Shown piece after piece: positions 1-7,630 of a stretch of DNA of 64,000 nucleotides. Both the position numbers and the translations under genes were made by a program. The notes below the pieces were generated by a model that saw only the letters and a list, made by a program, of their open reading frames with translations, ran no database searches and was not told where the DNA came from. Numbering within the stretch: the stretch's first letter is position 1; each line of letters opens with the position of its first letter. This DNA is from Micromonospora sp. NBC_01740 (lineage in GTDB: Bacteria; Actinomycetota; Actinomycetes; Mycobacteriales; Micromonosporaceae): NCBI RefSeq assembly GCF_035920365.1, contig NZ_CP109150.1, forward strand, positions 4,712,001 through 4,776,000. Direction: 5' to 3'.

Positions 1-43
1 TCGCCGGATCGCGTAAGCCGTGCTCGCCGTCCTCACGTCGAGA

Positions 44-90
44 TCTTGGACGGTTGTCGTCGGGTGCGAGCGGTAACTGTCCAAGATTTT
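44..90 (+). terminator. Hairpin with T-run, REP-like palindrome
   Basis: The arms TCTTGGACGGTT (44-55) and AACTGTCCAAGA (75-86) are complementary apart from one G-T pair, with a 19-base loop and TTTT directly after the right arm. This fits a rightward intrinsic terminator for a gene left of the window. The opening GAGATCTTGG is shared with the palindrome at 1361-1410, so it may also be a member of an interspersed repeat family. No gene is seen in 1-209. Confidence 0.55.
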
Positions 91-209
91 CAGGTGGAGA
101 TGCCGGCGCCCCTGTCGGGGTGCCGGCCGTGTCGTGTGGACGTGCCGCTGGCCGGCACCGATTGATCGGTGCCGGCCGGCGGTCCCCCTTGTGGTGGAAA
201 GTCTGTGTG

Positions 210-806
210 TCAGCTGTTCCAGTGCCCGGTGACGAGGTCGGCGGCCTGCTGCTCCCACTGGGCGTAGTGGTCGGGGTACGCCGACACCTGCACCGTCTGG
301 GCGGCCTTGGTCAGGGGCATGTCCTGCCACCCGTCGACCTGCTTCAGACCCTTCAGGAACGCCATGGTCGAGTACTCGGGGTCGGTGATCTGCTCGATCG
401 TGCCCCACCCGCTGGACGGGCGCTGCTGGAACAGGCCCTGCGAGTCGTGGTCGTTGCGGTCACCGAGGTGACCCAGGTTCTCCAGCTTCGACTCCTGCAG
501 TGCGGTGGCGATCGACACGACGGCGGCGCGCTCGTCCATGCCGGCCTTCTTCGTCGCGGCGATGATGGCCTTGACGTTGGCGACCTGCTCGTCCGAGAGG
601 TCGACGTGCGACTGGGCGCCCTGCACACCGTGCGGGATCAGCTTGGCCTTGTCGACCGACGGCTTGTCAGCCTGCATGGCCACAGCCGCCACGGGCGTGG
701 TGTCGACAGTCGTCGGGGTGCTGTCGGTCATCGGGCCGGCGGCCACACCACCGGCGAACGCGAGACCAGCAATACCGAGAACGCTGTTACGAATGAACGT
801 GTTCAT
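210..806 (-). CDS. Secreted lysozyme-like/transglycosylase-fold protein
   Basis: A 198-residue exported protein, probably a peptidoglycan-active or cell-wall-associated enzyme. The N-terminus MNTFIRNSVLGIAGLAF... is a signal peptide ending near residues 20-24. After a low-complexity Thr/Val/Asp spacer, residues 70-198 carry the hallmark of actinobacterial lysozyme-like domains: ATALQES with a candidate catalytic Glu, then SQGLFQQRPSSGWGT and a closing AYPDHYAQWE segment. The start at 806 is chosen because GGAG lies about 10 bases upstream and the signal peptide begins there; a longer reading to 1034 has no signal sequence. The domain resembles the module found beside NlpC/P60 domains in other secreted actinobacterial proteins, but no NlpC domain is present here. 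The leader contains two strong hairpins. Confidence 0.75.
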   Translation of the reverse strand: MNTFIRNSVLGIAGLAFAGGVAAGPMTDSTPTTVDTTPVAAVAMQADKPSVDKAKLIPHGVQGAQSHVDLSDEQVANVKAIIAATKKAGMDERAAVVSIATALQESKLENLGHLGDRNDHDSQGLFQQRPSSGWGTIEQITDPEYSTMAFLKGLKQVDGWQDMPLTKAAQTVQVSAYPDHYAQWEQQAADLVTGHWNS

Positions 807-834
807 GGGGGACGCTCCATTCGGGGGTTGGCAC

Positions 835-864
835 CACACACCGAAGGGGGATCGGCTCTGTGTG
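835..864 (-). promoter_or_regulatory. Leader hairpin 1 of the lysozyme-like gene
   Basis: On the minus strand CACACA / TGTGTG outer arms enclose a CCGA / TCGG inner pair around a C-rich loop. It lies about 30 bases upstream of the start codon at 806, in the presumed 5' untranslated region. Function unknown; it could set mRNA stability or access to the ribosome binding site. Confidence 0.4.
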
Positions 865-905
865 CGGGTGCAAGCACCGTCCGGCGCTCGATGAACAACG
901 GGGAA

Positions 906-926
906 CCTCCGGCGTCCTGCCGGAGG
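906..926 (-). promoter_or_regulatory. Leader hairpin 2 of the lysozyme-like gene
   Basis: CCTCCGGC and GCCGGAGG form a perfect 8-bp stem around a 5-base loop, 100 bases upstream of the start codon. There is no T-run directly after it on the minus strand, so a simple intrinsic terminator is not obvious. Together with the hairpin at 835-864 it makes the leader structured. I could not match the region to the c-di-AMP riboswitch that precedes many actinobacterial wall hydrolases. Confidence 0.4.
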
Positions 927-983
927 AAAGATCAGAGTCGGCCGCGTGGGGCGGAGGGGGATGCCCTGCACGTGGGCCGGGAC

Positions 984-1099
984 CATGTGTAACGACCGGC
1001 CGGCCGCCATCATTCCGGGGCCCGGGCTGACCACCTGCCCGGGAGGCGGGGCGTGCCCTTACTCGGTCGTACGCATGGTGTAACGACCCGGGGCCGGCC
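984..1099 (-). repeat. Two copies of a TGTAACGACC-containing element
   Basis: CATGTGTAACGACC followed by GGCCGGCC (984-1005) recurs about 90 bases away as CATGGTGTAACGACC followed by GGGGCCGGCC (1074-1099). Read on the minus strand both contain GGTCGTTACAC. The pair lies upstream of the lysozyme-like gene and may be a duplicated promoter or regulator site. No regulator can be named. Confidence 0.35.
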
Positions 1100-1360
1100 A
1101 CGATTCCGCCCCCACGATGCCCCCGGTCACACCCTGAAACCGGACAAAGCGTCTCGTCGTCGACTCGTTTCGGGCGGGTGTGGTGCGGGTCGTGGTGGGC
1201 GTTCCGGATTGGTGTCGGACAGGGCGATCGGTCGGGGTGGAGGGCTGCTGAAGCCGCGTGTGAGGGGATGAACCGGACATGCGGGCGTCGAGTGATGTCC
1301 GTTGGTGCCCCCGGGCATGGTCAACGGTTAGTCGAGCCTGTCGGGCCGGCCCCTGTTGCG

Positions 1361-1477
<117 letters not shown>

Positions 1478-1676
1478 TGGTGTGGCGCGGGGCCGGCAGA
1501 CGCGGGGGCGGTGCGGGATAAGTGCGGGCCGTGGGTGTTGCGCCTGGTGTGGGACTGCCATCGTCGATTGGGCGGTCAGCGCCGTCGAGGTGAGTCGGGC
1601 CCGGGGCCGTAGCGCAGATGGGGGAGCGCGGGTCATACCGCGCACCGGGGAGGCACCCGTGGCCGGACGCAGGTCA

Positions 1677-1682
1677 TAGGGT
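1677..1682 (+). promoter_or_regulatory. -10 element, leaderless start of the phosphatase gene
   Basis: TAGGGT ends six bases before the GTG at 1689, so transcription would begin at or next to the start codon. There is no Shine-Dalgarno sequence. The same arrangement precedes DUF3090 (2667) and mshC (4157). Confidence 0.5.
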
Positions 1683-1688
1683 GGTCCC

Positions 1689-2402
1689 GTGGCGACCCTT
1701 CTGCTTCTGCGACACGGCCGGACGACCGCGAACGCCGACGGCGGGCTGGCCGGCCGTCAGCCCGTGGAACTGGACGAGACGGGCCGGGCCCAGGCGAGCG
1801 CGGTCGGCGAGCGGCTGCGGACGGTGCCGCTCGCGGCGGTGGTGACCAGCCCGCTGATCCGGTGCCGGCAGACCCTGGAGCTGGCGTTGCCCGGGGCCGC
1901 CCCGGTGGTGGAGGAGGGGCTGATCGAGTGCGGCTACGGCGCCTGGGAGGGGCAGCCGCTGAAGAAGCTCGCCAAGGAGCCGCTCTGGCCGGTGGTCCAG
2001 CAGCACCCGAGCGCGGCGGTCTTCCCGGAGGGGGAGGCGATGGCGGCGATGGCGGCGCGGGCGGTCACCGCGGTGCGTACGTGGGACGCCCGGATCACGG
2101 CGGAGCACGGCCCCGAGGCGGTCTGGCTGGCGTGCAGCCACGGCGACGTGATCAAGGCGATCGTCGCCGACGCGCTCGGCGTACACCTGGATCTGTTCCA
2201 GCGGATCGTGGCCGACCCGGCCTCCGTGACGGCGATCCGCTACACGCCGCTGCGGCCGTTCCTGATGCGACTCAACGACACCGGCGGCGACCTGGCCGGG
2301 CTGGTGCCGCCGCCGCGTAAGCGGCGCCGACGGGCGACGCGGGCGGCCGGCGCGGCCGACTCCGACGCGCCGGTCGGCGGCGGCGCGGGGGCGGGCCGGT
2401 GA
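1689..2402 (+). CDS. Histidine phosphatase, MSMEG_4193-type putative phosphomutase
   Basis: A 237-residue cytoplasmic member of the histidine phosphatase (phosphoglycerate mutase-like) superfamily. The phospho-acceptor motif LLRHGRT places the catalytic His at residue 9, and a second catalytic His lies in CSHGDVIKA. The C-terminal 35 residues are an Arg/Ala-rich tail that looks disordered. Proteins of this type are regularly encoded next to mshC in actinobacteria, which is the case here, but their substrate is unknown. Leaderless translation from GTG 1689 is inferred from a -10 element six bases upstream. The next gene begins 277 bases later with its own promoter. Confidence 0.85.
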   Translation: MATLLLLRHGRTTANADGGLAGRQPVELDETGRAQASAVGERLRTVPLAAVVTSPLIRCRQTLELALPGAAPVVEEGLIECGYGAWEGQPLKKLAKEPLWPVVQQHPSAAVFPEGEAMAAMAARAVTAVRTWDARITAEHGPEAVWLACSHGDVIKAIVADALGVHLDLFQRIVADPASVTAIRYTPLRPFLMRLNDTGGDLAGLVPPPRKRRRRATRAAGAADSDAPVGGGAGAGR

Positions 2403-2666
2403 CGGGCCGACGGCGCCCCGACCCACGGCCTCGCGGCGGGGCGCCGCGTCCGGTGGGGCGCTCGGCCGTCCCGCTCGCGACGCTCGCCCCAGCCGACGAG
2501 GAGTCCGCGCGCCGCTGCGGGCCGAGAGTCCCGTCCGCGACCACGCTGCGGCGCGGGCCCGGGGCCTCGCCGGCCGCCACGCCCGGGCGCGGCGCACGGT
2601 GTGCCGGGCGCGGCGGGGGTACGGCGATTCGCGTCGGTGGGGTGCGCGGCGCTGTGGCGCGCCGGA

Positions 2667-2672
2667 TAGGGT
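2667..2672 (+). promoter_or_regulatory. -10 element, leaderless start of the DUF3090 gene
   Basis: TAGGGT lies seven bases before ATG 2680, with no ribosome binding site between. It supports starting the protein at 2680 rather than at the in-frame codon at 2599. Confidence 0.5.
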
Positions 2673-2679
2673 CGTGGGT

Positions 2680-3267
2680 ATGACCCACCAGGTGCACGCC
2701 TTCGAGCCGCCGGAGCGGTTCGTCGCCGGGACGGTCGGGCCGCCGGGGGAGCGCACGTTCTTCCTCCAGGCGCGCGGCGGTGGCCGGCTGGTCAGCGTCG
2801 CGCTGGAGAAGGTCCAGGTGTCGTTGCTGGCCGAGAAGCTCGAGGAGCTGCTCTCCGAGGCGCAGCGCCGCTTCGGGGTGGACCTGCCCGAGCCGGTGGC
2901 CGTCGTCGGCGACAACGACCCGCTGGACACGCCCGTCGACGAGGAGTTCCGGGTCGGCACGCTCGGGCTGGCGTTCGACGTCGACACCGCGACCGTGGTG
3001 ATCGAGGCCATCGCCGTGGGCGAGGCGGAGGTCGAGGTCGAGCTCGGCGAGCCCGACGACGACGATGAGGACGCCGAGGACGAGGACGAGGAGCCGGACG
3101 AGGACCTCGACCGGCTCCGGGTGCGGCTGACCCCCGAGGCGACCCGACAGTTCATCGAGCGGGCCCGGCGGGTGGTCAACGCCGGTCGTCCGCCCTGCCC
3201 GCTCTGCGGCCAGCCCCTCGACCCCGCCGGTCATCTCTGTCCGCGCCACAACGGTTATCACCGGTGA
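2680..3267 (+). CDS. DUF3090 family protein
   Basis: A 195-residue cytoplasmic protein of unknown biochemical function that is conserved in actinobacteria beside SCO1664-like genes and mshC. It opens with HQVHAFEPPERFVAGTVG, typical of the family. A run of about 25 mostly Asp/Glu residues lies near positions 122-145. The C-terminus has a Cys-rich CPLCGQPLDPAGHLC motif followed by a His, which probably binds zinc. The start at 2680 follows from the -10 element just upstream and the family's usual N-terminus. Its stop codon overlaps the start of the next gene by four bases (GTGA), so the two are translationally coupled. Confidence 0.85.
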   Translation: MTHQVHAFEPPERFVAGTVGPPGERTFFLQARGGGRLVSVALEKVQVSLLAEKLEELLSEAQRRFGVDLPEPVAVVGDNDPLDTPVDEEFRVGTLGLAFDVDTATVVIEAIAVGEAEVEVELGEPDDDDEDAEDEDEEPDEDLDRLRVRLTPEATRQFIERARRVVNAGRPPCPLCGQPLDPAGHLCPRHNGYHR

Positions 3268-4082
3268 CGTCGTCGGATCTCCAGCCCCGACAGGACGGCG
3301 AGGCCGCGCTCCGCTTGCTGCGTGACGGTCACCTCGACCTGGAGGGGCGGCTCGTCGACGCCTCCAACACCACCCTGCGCGGCATCCTGACCCTCGACGG
3401 GGTGACGGCCCGCTGCGTCTACAAGCCGGTGCGGGGCGAGCGCCCGCTGTGGGACTTTCCGGACGGCACGCTGGCCGGTCGGGAGGTCTCGGCGTACGTG
3501 GTCTCCCGGGCCACCGGCTGGGATCTGGTGCCGCCGACCGTGCTGCGCGACGGCCCGTTCGGCCCGGGATCGTGCCAGCTCTGGATCGACGAGCCGGAGG
3601 CGGCCGAGCCCCTGGTCGGGTTCGTGCCGGCCGACTCGCTACCGCCCCGGTGGTTCCCGATCGCGGCGGCCCGCGACGACGACGGCACACCGTACGCGCT
3701 GGCGCACGCCGACGATCCGCGGCTGGCCCGACTCGCGGTGCTCGACGCGGTGATCAACAACGCGGACCGCAAGGGCGGGCACGTGCTGGTCGGTCCGGAC
3801 GACCGGATCTACGGCGTCGACCACGGGGTGAGCTTCCACGTCGAGGAGAAGCTGCGCACGGTGCTCTGGGGCTGGGCCGGCCGGCAACTGCCGGCGGACG
3901 CCGTGGAGATGCTCGACGCCCTCGCCGGCCAGCTTTCCGGGGCACTCGGCGACGAGCTGGCCGACCACCTGACCCTCCGGGAGGTCGCCGAGCTGGCGGC
4001 CCGGGTCGACCGGCTGCGGCACACCGGCCTGTTCCCGCAGCCGTCGCAGGACTGGCCTGCGGTGCCCTGGCCCCCCATGTGA
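3264..4082 (+). CDS. SCO1664 family protein, kinase-like fold
   Basis: A 272-residue conserved actinobacterial protein, co-translated with DUF3090 through a GTGA overlap. The family has distant similarity to PI3/PI4-kinase-like folds. Visible candidates for catalytic positions are the NNADRKGGHVL segment around residue 165 and the GVDHGVSFH segment around residue 188, which resemble the catalytic and metal-binding loops of that fold. Substrate and biological role are not known to me. The pairing with DUF3090 and the position before mshC are the conserved genomic context. Nothing looks truncated. Confidence 0.8.
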   Translation: MTSSDLQPRQDGEAALRLLRDGHLDLEGRLVDASNTTLRGILTLDGVTARCVYKPVRGERPLWDFPDGTLAGREVSAYVVSRATGWDLVPPTVLRDGPFGPGSCQLWIDEPEAAEPLVGFVPADSLPPRWFPIAAARDDDGTPYALAHADDPRLARLAVLDAVINNADRKGGHVLVGPDDRIYGVDHGVSFHVEEKLRTVLWGWAGRQLPADAVEMLDALAGQLSGALGDELADHLTLREVAELAARVDRLRHTGLFPQPSQDWPAVPWPPM

Positions 4083-4156
4083 GCGCGCCCGGTCCGTCCC
4101 TCGGCGCTGTCATGTTGATCACTGTGGGCCGGGCCTGCCGCGCCGCGCCGGCTGGT

Positions 4157-4162
4157 TAGGCT
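4157..4162 (+). promoter_or_regulatory. -10 element, leaderless start of mshC
   Basis: TAGGCT lies seven bases before ATG 4170. No Shine-Dalgarno sequence is present, so mshC is probably a leaderless transcript. Confidence 0.5.
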
Positions 4163-4169
4163 GACGGTC

Positions 4170-5408
4170 ATGGACTCTTGGGCGGGACATGAGGTGCCGC
4201 GGCTGCCGGGCAGGGGCCAGCCGCTGTCGTTGTTCGACTCGGCGCGGCAGGGCGCCCACCCGAGCGACCCGGCCGGCACCGCGACCATGTACGTCTGCGG
4301 CATCACCCCGTACGACGCCACGCACCTGGGCCACGCCGCCACCATGATCGCGTTCGACCTGGTGCAGCGGGTGTGGCGGGACGCCGGCCGGGACGTGCAC
4401 TACGTGCAGAACGTCACCGACATCGACGACCCGCTGCTGGAGCGGGCCGAGCGGGACGGCGAGGACTGGAAGGTCCTGGCGATGCGGGAGACCGCGCTGT
4501 TCCGCGAGGACATGGAGGCGCTGCGGATCATCCCGCCGGCGCACTACGTCGGCGCGGTGGAGTCGATCCCCGACATCGCCGACAAGGTCCTCCTGCTGCT
4601 CAAGGACGGGGCCGCGTACCGCCTGGAGGACGGCACCGGCGACGTCTACTTCGACATCGCCGCCACCCCCCGCTTCGGCTACGAGTCGAACCTGACCCGG
4701 GAGCAGATGCTGGAGATCTTCCCCGAGCGCGGGGGCGACCCGGACCGGGCCGGCAAGCGCGACCCGCTCGACCCGCTGTTGTGGCGGGGCGCCCGCGAGG
4801 GTGAGCCGTCCTGGCCGGGTGGCGAGCTGGGCGCCGGCCGTCCCGGCTGGCACATCGAGTGCACGGTCATCGCGCTCAACCTGCTCGGCGACCGGATCGA
4901 CGTGCAGGGCGGCGGCAACGATCTGATCTTCCCCCACCACGAGTGCTCCGCCGCACACGCCGAGCGGCTCACCGGCGCCGCGCCCTTCGCGCAGCACTAC
5001 GTGCACGCCGGCATGATCGGCCTCGACGGCGAGAAGATGTCGAAGTCCCGGGGCAACCTGGTCTTCGTCTCCCGGCTGCGCGCCGACCAGGTCGACCCGA
5101 TGGCGGTCCGGCTGGCCCTGCTCTCGGGGCACTACCGCACCGACCGCGCCTGGACCGACGAGCTGCTCGCGACGTCGCTGGAGCGGCTGGCCCGCTGGCG
5201 GCGGGCCGCCGCCGCGCCCGCCGGTCCGTCGGGCGAGGAGTTCCTGGCCGGCGTACGCGCCCGCCTCGCCGACGACCTGGACTCGCCGGGCGCCCTGGCG
5301 CTGGCCGACGGATGGGCCGAGGCGACCCTCGCGGGCACCGCCGACGACCCGGCCGCCCCCGCCCTCTTCGCCGCCACCCTGGACGCCCTCCTCGGCATCC
5401 ACCTCTGA
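4170..5408 (+). CDS. mshC: Cysteine-glucosaminyl-inositol ligase, mycothiol synthesis
   Basis: A 412-residue cytoplasmic enzyme that joins L-cysteine to GlcN-inositol using ATP, the third step of mycothiol synthesis. It is a paralogue of cysteinyl-tRNA synthetase. Visible family signatures are [16 protein letters not shown] (Cys43 and the HIGH-like ATP motif), the GWHIEC segment, [12 protein letters not shown] and KMSKSRGN. Length matches the family (about 410). The upstream genes (MSMEG_4193-type phosphatase, DUF3090, SCO1664-like) are the usual actinobacterial neighbours. It ends 172 bases before a convergent GntR gene, with a long palindrome in the gap. It shows that the host makes mycothiol. 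Confidence 0.95.
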   Translation: MDSWAGHEVPRLPGRGQPLSLFDSARQGAHPSDPAGTATMYVCGITPYDATHLGHAATMIAFDLVQRVWRDAGRDVHYVQNVTDIDDPLLERAERDGEDWKVLAMRETALFREDMEALRIIPPAHYVGAVESIPDIADKVLLLLKDGAAYRLEDGTGDVYFDIAATPRFGYESNLTREQMLEIFPERGGDPDRAGKRDPLDPLLWRGAREGEPSWPGGELGAGRPGWHIECTVIALNLLGDRIDVQGGGNDLIFPHHECSAAHAERLTGAAPFAQHYVHAGMIGLDGEKMSKSRGNLVFVSRLRADQVDPMAVRLALLSGHYRTDRAWTDELLATSLERLARWRRAAAAPAGPSGEEFLAGVRARLADDLDSPGALALADGWAEATLAGTADDPAAPALFAATLDALLGIHL

Positions 5409-5485
5409 CAGTGATGATGTGGGAGCGGGTCACCCGGTCGGTCTGACTCAGCCTCTGACTGACCGTGGGCCCCGCCCCTCGCGAC

Positions 5486-5560
5486 GTCGATCATGCAGTT
5501 GTGGTGCCCCGCAAAAGGCGCATAACGGCGGTAGCCGCCCACCCCAAGTGCATGATCGAC
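5486..5560. repeat. REP-like palindrome between convergent genes
   Basis: GTCGATCATGCA (5486-5497) and TGCATGATCGAC (5549-5560) are perfect inverted repeats, and complementarity continues inward through TTG.GGTG with a few mismatches. It sits between the ends of mshC and the GntR gene and could terminate transcription from both sides. The GATCATGCA-type arms look like an interspersed repeat rather than a gene-specific terminator. Confidence 0.6.
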
Positions 5561-5580
5561 GGGGTGGGGTGGAGGGTTGG

Positions 5581-6372
5581 TTAGCCGAGGACGAGGCCCG
5601 GGTCCGGGGTGGGGTCGGGGGCCGGGGCGGGGATCTTGTACTCCTCGGTCAGCGTGGTGACCGGGCCGGGCCAGGTGGCCTGGGCGACCTCGATCGGCTT
5701 GCGGTGGCCGTCGTAGGCCACGTGCAGCAGGTGCAGCACGGGGGTGTCGGGGCGGATCTGGAGGATCTCGGCCTCCTCCCGGCTGGGCTGACGGGCGCTG
5801 ATGGTGTCGGTGGCGGAGACGTACCGCCGGCCGGTTGCCTCCTCGGCCTCCTGGTAGAGCGGCCGGCCGAACGCCTCGGCGCGCTCCAGCGAGGTGCCGG
5901 CGGTGTCGGCGGGCAGGAACCACGAGGCGCCCACCTCGACGGGGGAGTCCTCGGTGCGCACGAGGTGGCGGCGGCAGAGCAGGTCGGTGCCGTCGGCGAC
6001 GCCGAACGCGTCGGCCACCTCCGGCGGGGCGGGGGCCCTGCCGACGGAGACGAGCTGCTGCCGGTACCGCGCGGCCAGGTCGGTGTGGTAGCCGCGGAAG
6101 CCGCCGTAGCGGCCCCGGGAGAGCCGGTTGAGCCGCCGCCGGGTGCCTCGGACGTACGTCCCGGAGCCGGGCTTGGTGATCAGGATGCCCTCGACCCGCA
6201 GCTGGTCGACGGCGCGCTGCACGGTCTGCTTCGCCACGCCGAACATCTCGGCGATGGCCGGGATGGACGGCAGCCGCTCGCCCGGTGCCCAGTCGCCGCG
6301 GCGGATCTGGGCCTTGAGCTGCGCGGCGATCTGCCGGTGCGGGAACTCGGCCGCCCCCGGATTGATCTGCAT
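5581..6372 (-). CDS. GntR-family (HutC subfamily) transcriptional regulator
   Basis: A 263-residue DNA-binding regulator. Residues 10-75 form the winged helix-turn-helix, with RLPSIPAIAEMFGVAKQTVQRAVDQLR and the wing GSGTYV. Residues 100-245 fit a UTRA ligand-binding domain. The start at 6372 is supported by GAGGAGG placed six bases upstream. The ligand is unknown, and no adjacent enzyme suggests one. The region just upstream carries three CTAGG motifs, a likely autoregulatory operator. The last 20 residues are Pro/Asp-rich and probably unstructured. It converges on mshC. Confidence 0.85.
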   Translation of the reverse strand: MQINPGAAEFPHRQIAAQLKAQIRRGDWAPGERLPSIPAIAEMFGVAKQTVQRAVDQLRVEGILITKPGSGTYVRGTRRRLNRLSRGRYGGFRGYHTDLAARYRQQLVSVGRAPAPPEVADAFGVADGTDLLCRRHLVRTEDSPVEVGASWFLPADTAGTSLERAEAFGRPLYQEAEEATGRRYVSATDTISARQPSREEAEILQIRPDTPVLHLLHVAYDGHRKPIEVAQATWPGPVTTLTEEYKIPAPAPDPTPDPGLVLG

Positions 6373-6392
6373 GCCCGCCTCCTCGATGACAG

Positions 6393-6415
6393 CTAGGTTC
6401 CTAGGATGCCCTAGG
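6393..6415 (-). promoter_or_regulatory. Triple CTAGG operator candidate of the GntR gene
   Basis: CTAGG occurs at 6393, 6401 and 6411, giving the locally palindromic units CCTAGG and CCTAGGG, 20 bases upstream of the GntR start codon. GntR/HutC regulators often bind CTAG-centred palindromes, so autoregulation is a reasonable inference. Confidence 0.45.
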
Positions 6416-6449
6416 GGTGGTGACCGCGCCACCCCGGACACGCCAAAAG

Positions 6450-6482
6450 ACCGGCCCCGGACGACACGCGTCCGGGGCCGGT
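6450..6482 (-). terminator. Intrinsic terminator of the PAC2 gene
   Basis: ACCGGCCCCGGACG (6450-6463) and CGTCCGGGGCCGGT (6469-6482) form a perfect 14-bp stem with a 5-base loop. On the minus strand the stem is followed by TCTTTT. It lies 18 bases past the PAC2 stop codon. Confidence 0.85.
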
Positions 6483-6499
6483 GCGGCAGGGGATGGGTG

Positions 6500-7369
6500 C
6501 TACCAGGAGCCGGCCGTGGGGCCGGCGGAGCCGCCGCGACGGCGCAGGTACTTCTCGAACTCCTGGGCGATCTCGTCACCCGTCAGCGGGGTGATGCCCG
6601 CGTCGCCGACGCGTTCCTCCAGCTCGCGCACGTATTCGCCGAGCTCGGCGTCCTGCTCGGCGGCGCTGCGCACCCGCTGCTCCCACTCGGCGGCCTCCTC
6701 GGCCAGGTCGGCCATGGGCACCGGCAGGTCGAGCACCTCCTCGACCCGGTGCAGCAGGGCGAGGGTGGCCTTCGGGCAGGGCGGGTTGTTGGCGTAGTGC
6801 GGCACGTGCACCCAGAACGAGACGGCGTCGACCTCGGCCTTGTTGCAGGCGTCGTGCAGCACGCCGACGATCCCGGTCGGCCCGTCGTAGCGGGTGGGGG
6901 TGAGCTGGTAGCGCTGGGCGGCCTCCGCGTCGGAGGCGCTGCCGCTGATGGGCAGCGGCCGGGTGTACGGCACGTCGGCCAGCAGCGCGCCGAGCACGAC
7001 GACCCGCTCGACCTCCAGGCTGTGGCAGATCTCCAGCACCTGCTCGCAGAAGGTGCGCCACCGCATGCTCGGCTCGATGCCGCGGATCAGCACGACGTCC
7101 CGTTCGGTGCCCTCGGGGCTGGCCACCATGAAGCGCGTCGTCGGCCACTCCACCCGGCGGGTCTCGCCCTCGGCCATGGTGATCGTGGGGCGGCTGACCT
7201 GGAAGTCGTAGAAGTCCTCCGGGTCCAGCTCCGTGACCTGCCGGGCCTGCCACACCTGCTCCAGGTGCTCGACGGCGGCGGTGGAGGCATCGGCGGCGTC
7301 GTTCCAGCCCTCGAACGCGGCGATCGCCACGGGGGACCGCAGCACCGGCAGTCCGTCGAACTCGGTCAC
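6500..7369 (-). CDS. PAC2 family protein
   Basis: A 289-residue cytoplasmic PAC2 (proteasome assembly chaperone 2-like) protein. The family is conserved in actinobacteria, which have 20S proteasomes, but its function there is not established. The N-terminus shows the family's AAFEGWNDAADASTAAVEHL segment and later the VEWPTTRFM and VLIRGIEPSMRW motifs. The C-terminus is Gly/Ser-rich and unstructured. Start GTG 7369 is preceded by GAGGTGA. It is transcribed divergently from metH across a 261-base gap and ends at a strong intrinsic terminator. Confidence 0.85.
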   Translation of the reverse strand: MTEFDGLPVLRSPVAIAAFEGWNDAADASTAAVEHLEQVWQARQVTELDPEDFYDFQVSRPTITMAEGETRRVEWPTTRFMVASPEGTERDVVLIRGIEPSMRWRTFCEQVLEICHSLEVERVVVLGALLADVPYTRPLPISGSASDAEAAQRYQLTPTRYDGPTGIVGVLHDACNKAEVDAVSFWVHVPHYANNPPCPKATLALLHRVEEVLDLPVPMADLAEEAAEWEQRVRSAAEQDAELGEYVRELEERVGDAGITPLTGDEIAQEFEKYLRRRGGSAGPTAGSW

Positions 7370-7618
7370 GCCGTCACCTCACCCTGCTCGTCGGGGCCGG
7401 CGCCGGGACCGGACCCGGTCGTCCGCCCGCCGGGCGTGGTGCTGTCGCTGTAGTCCTTCACGTCCGTCAGCCTACGTGTCGGGGCGGGATGCGGCCCGCC
7501 GGCCGCGCCGGTCGAGCCCAGCGACGGTCGGCCATACCACGATGAACCGGACAGCGTGATCCCGCTGACACAATGTGGGAAGGCACGTGCGGGGGAATCC
7601 ATCGGCCGGCGACGGCAC

Positions 7619-7624
7619 TAACCT
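7619..7624 (+). promoter_or_regulatory. -10 element, leaderless start of metH
   Basis: TAACCT ends six bases before GTG 7631 and no ribosome binding site precedes the GTG. I see no cobalamin or SAM riboswitch in the 261-base divergent region between the PAC2 gene and metH. Confidence 0.45.
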
Positions 7625-7630
7625 GATCCT

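Noticed and set aside
807..1034. c-di-AMP (ydaO-type) riboswitch upstream of the lysozyme-like gene
   Set aside because: Expected by analogy with other wall-hydrolase genes, but the conserved core sequences were not found on the minus strand.
7370..7630. Cobalamin or SAM riboswitch upstream of metH
   Set aside because: No B12 box or SAM-riboswitch core is present, and the promoter looks leaderless.
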